Source: Mixia osmundae IAM 14324 | Taxonomy: Eukaryota > Basidiomycota > Mixiomycetes > Mixiales > Mixiaceae | Direction: 5' to 3' | Assembly (NCBI RefSeq): GCF_000708205.1 | Contig: NW_014575563.1 | Location: 1,605,361 to 1,669,360 of the forward strand | Length of the DNA stretch: 64,000 nt | Shown: piece by piece, positions 23,101-31,711 of the stretch | Position numbering within the stretch: position 1 is the first letter of the stretch | Layout: each line of letters opens with the position of its first letter | The notes under the pieces: model-generated | Told to the model about the DNA's origin: nothing | What the model saw: the letters and a program-made list of their open reading frames with translations, nothing else | The model's database searches: none | Position numbers and translations under genes: made by a program

Positions 23101-23749
23101 CGTTCCAGACATCAAGTCGAATCGCTGGGCGAGGTCGTGGAAGAAATACTTTATCGAGCTAGTCTATCTACGAGGTTACACGATGCTCTACCCAAATTAT
23201 GCCGACTTTGTCTCCTTCTCGACCAATCATCTAGAGGTAGGCGATCACGTCAAAGCCGAAGCAAGCACGGTCGAGACGGAGCAACAAAAGCGACGAAAGA
23301 TCATGTTCGAGGTGCCGTTGATGCAGATGACCGACTCTCTGCTCGATCTGCCGGACGAGCGCCGCCTGCCAAAGTGGAGTGCCTTGCCAGTCATCGACTT
23401 TTGGGGCACTCTGACGACCGAGTCTGACATCGTCGAGCGAGGCGCGACGACGATCCTCGAGCTCGAGGTCTGCCCGCCGCTGAACACGTCTACCGTGCAG
23501 TCGTATGACGCCAGAGAATTGCTCTGCCCGACTGAGAATGCGCCGCTACCGCTCGAAGAGGCACGAGAGTTCTTCCCGCACGTTGAGCCATACTTTCGCA
23601 TGACGCAAGAGAACGGGGCAGAGCCGACAGAGTCGACAGAGAGCCCGCCGACGCCAACACCGCTGCTCGGGGTCAAGAAGTTCGATGCCGAGATCTTGCA
23701 AGATCTCACTTTGCTCGCAATTAGTACTGCTGTACCGATGCAGTACTGA
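20172..23749 (+). CDS. Large type II membrane glycosyltransferase, GT2-like
   Basis: 1158 aa in three exons: 20172-21030, 21082-22431, 22482-23749. A 240-residue Ser/Pro-rich cytosolic region precedes one anchor (RLLLALVALGCLASFL, about residue 245) and a basic stem. Two lumenal halves follow. The first (about 300-735) begins YAALLHISDAVQITSLQAIV and looks like a degenerate GT-A fold without a clear DxD motif. The second (about 740-1158) opens KIDISVITRDRPDSLLRLM and has LEDDVEVSPQFY, the probable DxD metal site. Similar two-part proteins occur in basidiomycetes; donor and acceptor are unknown. Introns 21031-21081 and 22432-22481 are GT-AG with clear branch points. Confidence 0.8.
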
Positions 23750-23780
23750 AGACTGTATGCATGCTGATCATGATGCGCCT

Positions 23781-24986
23781 TCAGAGCTTCGCACGAGGCG
23801 GTGGCAGGCTGGACGAGCCGTAGACAAAGTCTGACCATTCTACGCCCCATTCTGTTCCGAGATTCTTACGCACAATGCCTACCAGCTGGTTCTTCTGAGC
23901 TGGCAACATGTATAGACGGTGCCTTCGCGGATCGTCAACACTAGCGAGCTCTTCGCCTTCGTAGAAAGCATCGCCAGGGTACAGGCAAGCAAACACGTCC
24001 TCGCCGCCCTCATCCGAAGGAACGGTAGCAAAACGAGGAGTGAAATTGATGACGAGGCGAGAGCGAGCTCTCGGTACGCGGGCGTATTTGTCATGTAGTA
24101 AAGCGCGATAGTCTTTATCTTGGATGAGTTCGGCCAACAGATAGACTTGGGGAGGAGCAAGGATGATCTTGCGTGCATACGCTGCTTCGACGGCTTCACG
24201 AGGAGTGTACCAGGCAGCAAGGACGGTCTCCTTGCCATCGCTGACCACCTCTGGCGTCAGAGCGGCATCGTTCTCGACGGGAGGGAGGATAGTCCAATAG
24301 AATGTCGTATCCCATCGTGTTGGCATGATGACCGGCGTCGTCCAATTGGCACGAGGAGCGAGCAAGTCGAGCGAAGGCGTCGCGTCGAGCTCTTTCAACA
24401 GCTCAGCAAACTGTGAAGCGTCATCGTGCACACGTTCGCGCCAAGCAAGTTTCGAGTCGCCATTCCCGGGCCATTCGATGCGTCTGCCCTGAGCATCTCT
24501 GGCGAGTAGGATACCGCATTCCTCAAATGTCTCGCGAATGGCACAGATCCGCAATGTCGCGCTTTCGAGCTCCTGGGGAACGAGTCGAGCAGCCAGAACT
24601 TCGTCTGCTGCTCGATCGACGTTTCCGCCAGGAAAGACATAGGCAGAAGAGAAGCTCGTCTTCTTTGTACGCTGCAGTAACAAGATGCGATAGTTGTAGC
24701 CGTCGGATGCAGGAGTCTTCAGGGGATAGACGATCATCAGGCTGGCGATCCCTCCGGTAAGCTCGGGTCTACTATGGCAATGACGTAGCGCCCACCTGGC
24801 CGACAAGCGAGGCGTGGCTGGATGAGCAGATGTGGCGTCGGCCGATGCTTGCCGCGCTAGGAGCTTCGTGGCCTGGCGCTCGAGCATGGCGTCAGCGAGT
24901 GATAGCCGAAAGAGCCGATGATGTCGCGTTCGAGAGAGAGGCCCGAGGAGTCGAATGTGAGCCGATCTCGAAGAAGCTATGAGCAT
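23781..24986 (-). CDS. NUDIX hydrolase, NUDT19-like
   Basis: Single exon, 401 aa from the ATG at 24986; starts at 24893 or 25061 are also in frame. The N-terminal 90 residues are Arg/Ser-rich and could be a mitochondrial or peroxisomal leader. The domain starts at IASLMIVYPLK with RILLLQRTKKTSFSSAYVFP, and the NUDIX box is GGNVD to RETFEECGILL with the REx2EE glutamates present. The longer C-terminal half fits the NUDT19/RP2 family, which cleaves CoA-type substrates; specificity here is inferred. Its start is within 60 bp of, or overlaps, the divergent gene on the plus strand. Confidence 0.8.
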   Translation of the reverse strand: MLIASSRSAHIRLLGPLSRTRHHRLFRLSLADAMLERQATKLLARQASADATSAHPATPRLSARWALRHCHSRPELTGGIASLMIVYPLKTPASDGYNYRILLLQRTKKTSFSSAYVFPGGNVDRAADEVLAARLVPQELESATLRICAIRETFEECGILLARDAQGRRIEWPGNGDSKLAWRERVHDDASQFAELLKELDATPSLDLLAPRANWTTPVIMPTRWDTTFYWTILPPVENDAALTPEVVSDGKETVLAAWYTPREAVEAAYARKIILAPPQVYLLAELIQDKDYRALLHDKYARVPRARSRLVINFTPRFATVPSDEGGEDVFACLYPGDAFYEGEELASVDDPRRHRLYMLPAQKNQLVGIVRKNLGTEWGVEWSDFVYGSSSLPPPRAKL

Positions 24987-25043
24987 AGACTGAATCCAGG
25001 TTCGAAGGCGATGGCTGAAGACAGCAGAGTTTCGTAGCCTGAC

Positions 25044-25913
25044 TTGCTCACAGCAAATCACGCTCTAGCCTTGTTGCATCGACGACGCGTTTCAGCCTTA
25101 AGCTTGTTGCACCTAGCCCTGCCCCTCTCATCGTGCCGGCCGGGAAGTCGTGGCATGCAATGCTGGCGATGTCCCGTCCGATTCTCAGCACAGCCTCACC
25201 GATCTGCTAGACGACTGCAGTCGACCGTCGCGCGAGGGACCGCCTATGAGGAGCTTTGCCAACGATACCTGAACGAACAATGGGGCATGTCACTCATGCT
25301 CGTCGGCGGACGCAATGACAGAGGGGTCGATCTTCGTGGCTACTGGTCTTTGCCCCTGTACGAGCCATCGTCCGATGACACGATGCTCGTCAGCCGTCGA
25401 GTACGCATTCTCGGCCAATGTAAAGCAGAGCGCAAGAGGCTCGGTCCACGAGTCATTAGAGAGCTAGAGGGAACACTAGGCTGGGAGCATCTTGCTCTCG
25501 GATCGACGGTGCCGACTGCAACGGGTGCAAGTCAGCCGACTGAGGATGAGCAAGATGTCACGCTGCCAACCATCGCCGTCTTGCTCTCGCTCTCCGGCTT
25601 CACCCCTGCAACTCTGTCCAGGACAGCTGCAAGCCCGCTGCCGGTGCTCTGCATGCACATCGAGTACGCTCAGTCAGACGAGCCAGCAACACTTCAGGAT
25701 GAGCAGCAGACTGGCAAAACCGTCGCGCAGTCATCCTGCCGCTCGGCGCTCTGGAACGCGGCCGCCCAACGCGTGCTAGGACCCGCATTTGAGATCAGAT
25801 GGCACCGAAGCATGCAAAACACCGCTCTGGCAAACACCGAGGAAATGGTCGAGCGGCCTCGTCTGTACTGGAACGGACGAGAATATCCCTCGACGAACAC
25901 AAGCCAGCAGTGA
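25044..25913 (+). CDS. Rrg7-like mitochondrial protein with restriction-endonuclease-like fold
   Basis: Single exon, 289 aa. The first 60 residues are Arg/Ser/Leu-rich, fitting a mitochondrial presequence; Met at 25152 is an alternative start. The core GTAYEELCQRYL, GGRNDRGVDLRGYW and RILGQCKAERKRLGP gives the order E, D, QxK seen in PD-(D/E)xK nuclease folds and in Rrg7, a yeast protein needed for respiratory growth and mitochondrial genome maintenance. Asp in GVDL and Gln-Cys-Lys would be the catalytic positions. The C-terminal domain ends in YWNGREYPS. Activity has not been shown for this family member. Confidence 0.75.
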   Translation: MLTANHALALLHRRRVSALSLLHLALPLSSCRPGSRGMQCWRCPVRFSAQPHRSARRLQSTVARGTAYEELCQRYLNEQWGMSLMLVGGRNDRGVDLRGYWSLPLYEPSSDDTMLVSRRVRILGQCKAERKRLGPRVIRELEGTLGWEHLALGSTVPTATGASQPTEDEQDVTLPTIAVLLSLSGFTPATLSRTAASPLPVLCMHIEYAQSDEPATLQDEQQTGKTVAQSSCRSALWNAAAQRVLGPAFEIRWHRSMQNTALANTEEMVERPRLYWNGREYPSTNTSQQ

Positions 25914-26034
25914 TCGCAGAGTATGCCGGGAAGGACTATTGTTGTGGTGAAGCGCAAATGCAAATGCAATGACGCCCGCTATAGCACATGGCGCACATGC
26001 GCCCGACTCTGCTCGCTCGTGAGGCCACAAAAGT

Positions 26035-26621
26035 CTATGCCGACTTTTTCTTGCTCTTCTTGAGGTCCTTGTCGACGTCTGTCACCTTGAGTGCTGTCAG
26101 ATGGCCGTCTAGATCAGTATGTGCATACACTGAATGCAAAGCAAAGACTGACTTGGCGGTAGCGATTGACGCAGCTTCTCGGCCTTGTCCGCATCGGCAA
26201 TGACGAGCGTGTAGAGATAGCGAGAGCATCGGACCTTGAACTTGGTCACAGTCTTTGCGCCTGGCCGTCTCGGTGTCGACTTCTTCACTGCAGCAGCTGC
26301 AAGCCGAAACTTGATGATCAGTCCTGCCCTTGACTGATGCACGAGTTCGCCTACACTTGGCATCTTTCCTTCGAGCAATCTCGAGGAACTGCTTGATGTC
26401 CTTGACTTCCTTGGGCTGCGAAACACCAAGGTCAGCACGAGCTGTGTGATCTGCGGCAGAGGCAGGGCAGGTGTTGCCGGTGAGAGCCAACAATTCATGT
26501 CGACAGCGATTTTCGCTGCAACGTCAAATGTTGGCCGTGAGGGAGCAAAGACGAGGCCCGCGAGCTCGACGGCGTGTTCGGAGCAGCTGCCCAGATTGAC
26601 GACAGACATGAGACCCACCAT
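26035..26621 (-). CDS. RPL38: Cytosolic ribosomal protein eL38
   Basis: 93 aa from four exons: 26619-26621 (only the ATG), 26355-26415, 26153-26296, 26035-26108. Exon 2 gives [20 protein letters not shown] and exon 3 [15 protein letters not shown] plus EKLRQSLPP, the family signature. The join at intron 26297-26354 restores KSAAVKK, matching fungal eL38. Intron 1 is 203 nt, the longest I found in a coding region here, and could hold a small RNA, though I see no clear snoRNA box. The last exon adds a Lys-rich tail longer than in most relatives. Divergent from eL18. Confidence 0.88.
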
Positions 26622-26788
26622 ATTGAAGTGACGAACAAAGTCGGATACGCTTGAGCCACCGTAGTCTATCTGAAAGGCACGCCTGACTATTTGAAACATT
26701 CAGTTTTGAGCGACTTTGACTCTGACGCGAGGTAAATCAAAAGAAATTCGGCAAAGCCACGCCTGGTAGCAAACTCGAACAGCAAGGA
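26622..26788. promoter_or_regulatory. Shared divergent promoter of eL38 and eL18
   Basis: Only 167 bp separate the two start codons. The motif CACGCCTG occurs twice on the plus strand, at 26678-26685 and 26758-26765, each preceded by AAAG or AAAGC. Two copies in one ribosomal protein promoter suggest a control element, but this is inference from a single site. Confidence 0.5.
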
Positions 26789-27641
26789 TGGTGAGTAGCG
26801 ATGCTTTGAGACTGCTCTGCGGTGCTCGCCAGTCGCACTGCTCATTGTCAGACCAATCTGCACCGGCAGCTGGTCTGCAATGAGGCTTCGACGAGGCATA
26901 GGCAGCAGACAGCATCTCAGCAAAAAGTCAAGGGCAGAGCTGACGCAGGGCCTTGCAGGGTATCGATATCGAGCACCATCATGTCAGAAAGGGCAACAGA
27001 TCTGCGCCCAAGTCGGAGGATCCCTATCTGCTCTTGCTTGTCAAGGTTCGCACAACTTGAGAGTTCGAGCTGTTCCGCCGTTGATGTCGAGTCTCCATGG
27101 CACAGCTCTACCGATTCCTCGCCCGACGAACTGACAGCAAGTTCAACAAGGTCATCCTTAAGCGATTGTTTAGCTCGCGCATCAACCGACCGCCCGTCTC
27201 GCTCGCCAAGGTCGTCTATGAAGTCAACTCTCGTCATGTCTCAGCCGACAAGTCGACCGTCGTCATCGTAGCCACAGTCACAGACGATCTCCGTCTGCTC
27301 GAGCTACCCAAGCTCTCCATTGCCGCACTCAGATTCACCCAGACTGCAAGGGAACGCATCATCGCTGCTGGCGGTGAATGCCTCACGCTTGATCAGCTCG
27401 CCGTTCGTGCACCAACCGGATCAAACACCGTCTTGCTCCGTGGTCGCAAGAACGCTCGCGAAGCCTTCAAGCACTTCGGTGCCGGACCTGGCAAGAACGC
27501 AAAGCCTTATGTTACCTCAAAGGGCAGGTCCGTTGATCTAAGCTCATCGCCTGTTAGACCAGTCACTGATCCTGCCGCGCTTGCAACAGGAAGTTCGAAA
27601 AGGCACGTGGTCGTCGTGCCAGCCGTGGCTTCAAGGCTTGA
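26789..27641 (+). CDS. RPL18: Cytosolic ribosomal protein eL18
   Basis: 187 aa from four exons: 26789-26791 (only the ATG, followed by GTGAGT), 26959-27045, 27106-27527, 27590-27641. Exon 2 gives [20 protein letters not shown], exon 3 [14 protein letters not shown], and the end is RASRGFKA. Length and both ends match eL18. Without the ATG exon and exon 2 the protein would lack its conserved N-terminus, so the solitary-ATG model is well supported. Introns are 167, 60 and 62 nt. The protein is part of the 60S ribosomal subunit. An ATG at 27097 lies in the second intron and is not the start. Confidence 0.92.
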
Positions 27642-27723
27642 GCGTTGTATCTCGATGCAATGTATTGCGCAGAAACGGGGGCCTTGCATTTCCGCATGAC
27701 ATCCTCGGCAAGCTTCTAGAGCA

Positions 27724-29851
27724 CTACTCTTCGTCCTCCGTATCCACAACATCTCGGGCGGGTGCAGCCGCGTACCTGACTGATTTGAGATAGTCTAAGA
27801 TCGACCTGAACGTCAATGATTCCGGGTCTTGGCCGAAATATTTAGGCCTCGTGACCATCTCTGCCTTGACCTTCTTCTTGATCCTGCCGAATCGACGAGC
27901 GACCTGCGCGGCTGACCACTGATGCCAGCCAGGATCGAGAAGAAGGCTGTAGTTGATCTCTGCCTGATCCGTAGGTTCGAGGGCTGCAATCCTACAATGC
28001 CATCGTAGCCAGTAAGCAGCGATACACGCATGAGCGCCAGATGCCTTACTTGTGAATCAGGATATAGTCGTCTCTTGCAGTCCATCTCAGTCTCTTCTTG
28101 ACCTGTTCTTTCGGCTTCTTGTCGGCGAAAGAGACATCAGCCCTGCTCGAATGTCAGCACGTAAATGATGACGAAGCGCATGGTGTCTGACCATTTGATA
28201 CGGCATTGTGCACGAGTGCGAGTATCAGCCATCTGCTTGGCGACGAGGTTCCAGTAGGCGTCATTCTCTCGATTGCCATTGAGAGCTGAATCGGCAGAAG
28301 CGACTGCCGAACGAAGCTTGTCGACTTCTTCGTCTGTCCATACTCCGACTTTTCTGATTTCCGAGTTCATGAGATGGTTCCTCCATCTGTCTCTGCAGTC
28401 GGCCGGCATTCTTCCCACATTGGCAGATACTTTGTTCCACTCTCCGCCGAACATCAAGTGGGCATCCTTCAAGGCCTTGTCCTGCGATGGCGTCCATGCG
28501 CCTTGTCTGCCCTGAGGGTGTTTCAGTCGCTGTAGGTAGTGATAGACCGCGATGACAGGTCGTTCCTTCAGAGTGGCAGTCAGATTGGGCCAGAAGTCCT
28601 GATGCTCCGCTCTGGCTTTCTTGCCTTTGGCATAGATCACCCTGAGCATGCCGTCCTCGTCCAGATCGTTGCGCTTTTTGTAGTCTTCAAGGAAGGCTTC
28701 AATGGCTGCTTCCTCGTCTGAGTTGAATTTTCCCTTTTTGTAGGTCAACCCGCGAGTTTCGGAGAGTTCCTTGAGCCGGGCAGACGAGAACCAGCGTTTG
28801 GTGAGTATCTCTTGATTAGTCAAATCCGCTACGCTTTCTGTCGTACTTGGCTTGGCCGCCTTCTTCGCAGCCTTGGTCTGCGAGTTAGCCGCCTTTCGTG
28901 TCTTCTTCGGCTTTGTTGATACTTCGCTTAGCTGTGGACCGAGGTCACCAGCAGGCAAGGCGTCTCCGACATGAGCGTCGGTATAAGTCAGACCGAGACG
29001 AGTGTGATCTTGCTGATCTTGGGTAGCCGAAGATCCGAATTCTGCGCCGATCGCTTGCAAGGCGCCTCTGAGAATCTCTTCGTCGCCGTTGTCATAGTGC
29101 TGGTAGATCTGGTTGATTCGGTCCTGACGCATGTCGCTCAGCGAAGGGTCGAGCATGCTGGGATCCATTCGGTCGTGGCCGAGGTGCGATGCGGCGGCAG
29201 TCGTCGGTGAAGGAGGATGGGGTACGCCTTGTGTGAAGGTCGCAAAGAGCGTAGCAAAGTCCTCTGGATTGGCCAGCATTGGTCCTTGTTCGGAACCGTC
29301 GGATGTAGAAGTCGTAGCGGCTGGATGGAGGGTGGCACTGTTGATATCACCCATTGCACCTGACAGGCCGTGATGATGATGGTCATCGTGAGAGCCAGAG
29401 GAGGCTTCAGCGACAGGGGCGTAAGCGTGCTTGTTCGACTTGCGCTTCTTCTTCTTGCGCGGCTCGTCGAGCCCCAATGTCGGCTCACCCGTCATCGTCA
29501 TCGTAGGCTCATGAGTGATCTTGCTCGAGCTCGCTGTCGGACGCTCAGACGAGTCGACGAAGGGCTGGTGGGTCATCAATTCGGGCATCGAAGTCGTCGT
29601 CGCTACCGCGTCGCGCTTCTTCTGCAAATACGTAGTCGAGGTCATTCAGAGGATGACGATGATGACGGCTTGCTTGCCTTGTGCTTCTTGGTCTTCTTGT
29701 GCTGTGTCTCCTGACCGGCAGAGTCTGTCGGGCCAGGCGATCCATTGTCATCCCTGCGTCTTCGCTTCTCCTTCCGGGGCTTCTCGCCTGGGCGGATGTC
29801 CTCAGTGTCAGCATATCAAGACAGTGGACGGATCAGCGACCGACTTGACAT
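27724..29851 (-). CDS. Reb1/TTF1-like Myb-domain DNA-binding protein
   Basis: A 7-nt first exon (29845-29851) is followed by 29678-29787, 29621 to about 28180, then further exons to 27724. The N-terminus is strongly basic (EKPRKEKRRRR). The DNA-binding region includes KGKFNSDEEAAIEAFLEDYK, QGAWTPSQDKALKDAH and KVGVWTDEEVDKLRSAV, three Myb/SANT-type repeats as in Reb1 and TTF1, which bind rDNA terminators and promoters. CRDRWRNHL is the classic third-helix motif. Intron 29622-29677 needs a GC donor (AAG|GCAAGC). The join near 28143-28179 is unclear: a 37-nt GC-AG intron fits the frame, but a longer GT-AG choice ending at GACAAG also works. The end, RDVVDTEDEE, is acidic. Confidence 0.78.
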
Positions 29852-30008
29852 TGCTATTCGCGCGTAGAGCCGGCCCTCAAGCAGCGAGAGCGAGCGCTGA
29901 CAGAATTTTGAACCTCGCGTTCAGACAAGGCGGGGTTCTACGGGGAATTGCCAGTCCGGCCAGCCTGCGTTTGCAATCCGCCGCCGTTCTGTTCAGACGA
30001 CGGCATCA

Positions 30009-31458
30009 ATGGCAGAGCGCAAGCGGAAATGGGATCAAGAGGGAAGCGCAGAGGCAGCATCGCCGCTAGTGAAGCCAAAGATTGAGGAAGACATCAAGCC
30101 AACGCTCTCGCCTGCTGCAGCAGCACCTGTAGACGCAGCAGGTCAGGCATCTCGTGCTCGCTGACTGAAAGAGAGCTGACACGACCCGAGCGAGCAGCCG
30201 CCATCGCTGCCAAGCTAGCTGCGCAGTATGACAGAGGTGCAAAGATGGCTGCCGCTGTCAAGGTCGAAGGCAAAGAGATCAACGATCCAGACGTGAGCAA
30301 CGATGTCCTTCCAACTTCCTATGCACACGCTGACCCTGTGCTGGGACAGTTCGTGAAAGATATCGAAGTGAACGATCTACGAAATCGATACCTGCTCACC
30401 CGAGGCTCGACACAGCACGAGATCCAAGATGCAACGGGCGCATCCGTCACGACCAAAGGCCAGTGGTACCCCGACAAGTCGATGGCAACAGACAAGGATC
30501 CCCCGCTCTACTTGCATATCACCGCCAACAGCCAAGAGGAATTGGACAAGGCCGTCGCGCGCGTGCAAGAGTTGATCGATCAGGATCTGGGGCCACTCAC
30601 CGAACGACCCGGCTTCAGAGACAGAGATCGCGAGCGAAGACGGTGGCCAGAGGCGAAGATTGAGATCGGTCTCGAGACCCTTCGCAACTTCAACGTCCGC
30701 GCAAAGATTGTCGGCCCAGGCGTATGCGTTTGTCTTCGCGTGCTGCGGTTTAGGCTGACCGAGTCCATCAGGGCTTGTTCGTCAAATTCATCCAGGCAGA
30801 GACAAACGCAAAGGTCCAGATCAAAGGTCTCGGATCGGGTTTCGTCGAGCAAGATACGAATGTCGAGTCTCAAGAGCCCATGCATATCGCCATTGCAGGG
30901 CCAGACGAGCGTCAAGTTGCTCGCGCCAAAGAGCTTGCAGAAGACCTGCTCACGGTCGTCAAGGAAGAATGGAACAAGAGCAAGGCCGTGCTCGATCAGT
31001 ACATGCATCAGCAACAAGCGCAATACAACAACCCGGTCTATCAATACCCAGGACAATATGCCGCCTACGCTCAGCAAGGCTACCAGCCTCCGTTGCCAGC
31101 TGGAGAAGCACCCGCCCCTCCGTCCGGTGCCGCCCCACCGCCGCCGCCCAGCGATCCTTCCGCTGGGCTCAATGGTCAGCCGGCCCAGCCGGGTGATGCC
31201 GCCGGCCAGGCCGAGTACGCTGCATATTGGCAGCAAATCCAGTCGAATCCTCAGTGGGCTGCCTACTATCAGCAGTATGCCATCTCGACTGTCCGCGCGT
31301 AGCCTGTGCTGACGGTGACGAGTAGATACTACGCACAAGCGCAGGCGCAAGCTGGCCAACAAGCCACCCCGGGTTACAGCCCCGCCCAACCCCAGCAACA
31401 GCCAGCGCCCCCCGCTGCCAATGGCTATCAAAATGCTCCCCCGCCTCCGGGTCTTTGA
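30009..31458 (+). CDS. KH-domain RNA-binding protein, KHDC4-like
   Basis: 430 aa in four exons: 30009-30141, 30198-30721, 30772-31274, 31326-31458. It starts MAERKRKWDQ. The first RNA-binding region has LLTRGSTQHEIQDATGASV, then KIVGPGGLFVKFIQAETN carries the GxxG loop, split exactly by intron 2, then VQIKGLGSGF. This order matches the KHDC4/BLOM7 family, linked to pre-mRNA splicing in animals. The C-terminus is rich in Gln, Tyr, Pro and Ala, ending APPPPGL. All introns are GT-AG with clear CTGAC branch points. Nuclear location is inferred. Confidence 0.85.
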
Positions 31459-31711
31459 GGAAACGGAGTCTCATGTACAGTTTGCAATCATCGTGGCAAA
31501 TGATGTGCATCTATACAAAATAAAAATCTCTGCGTGCTCTCAAGGATGAAGTGTTACATGAAGACCGATGTGAACGGATGAAAAGAAAGGCTGATGCGAA
31601 TACTTCTTGATGGATGCAGGTCTCTTGCAAGAAGTGACAGCGCGAGGAGTGTGTGCGCGTCGGAAGGGCCGCTCCACAAACGCGATGGAGACTCGAGCTG
31701 CTCGGATCAGA

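Noticed and set aside
26416-26618. snoRNA in the first intron of eL38
   Set aside because: The length would allow one, but I could not find paired C/D boxes or an H/ACA hairpin by eye.
26687-26923. 78-codon frame on the minus strand beginning [13 protein letters not shown]
   Set aside because: It covers the shared eL38/eL18 promoter and the first intron of eL18, and has no domain.
27097-27105. ATG at 27097 as start of eL18
   Set aside because: It would drop the conserved N-terminus; exons at 26789 and 26959 restore it and the ATG falls inside an intron.
30580-31431. 283-codon Leu/Arg-rich frame antisense to the KH protein
   Set aside because: It is the complement of the Pro/Gln/Ala-rich tail and KH domain of a convincingly spliced gene.
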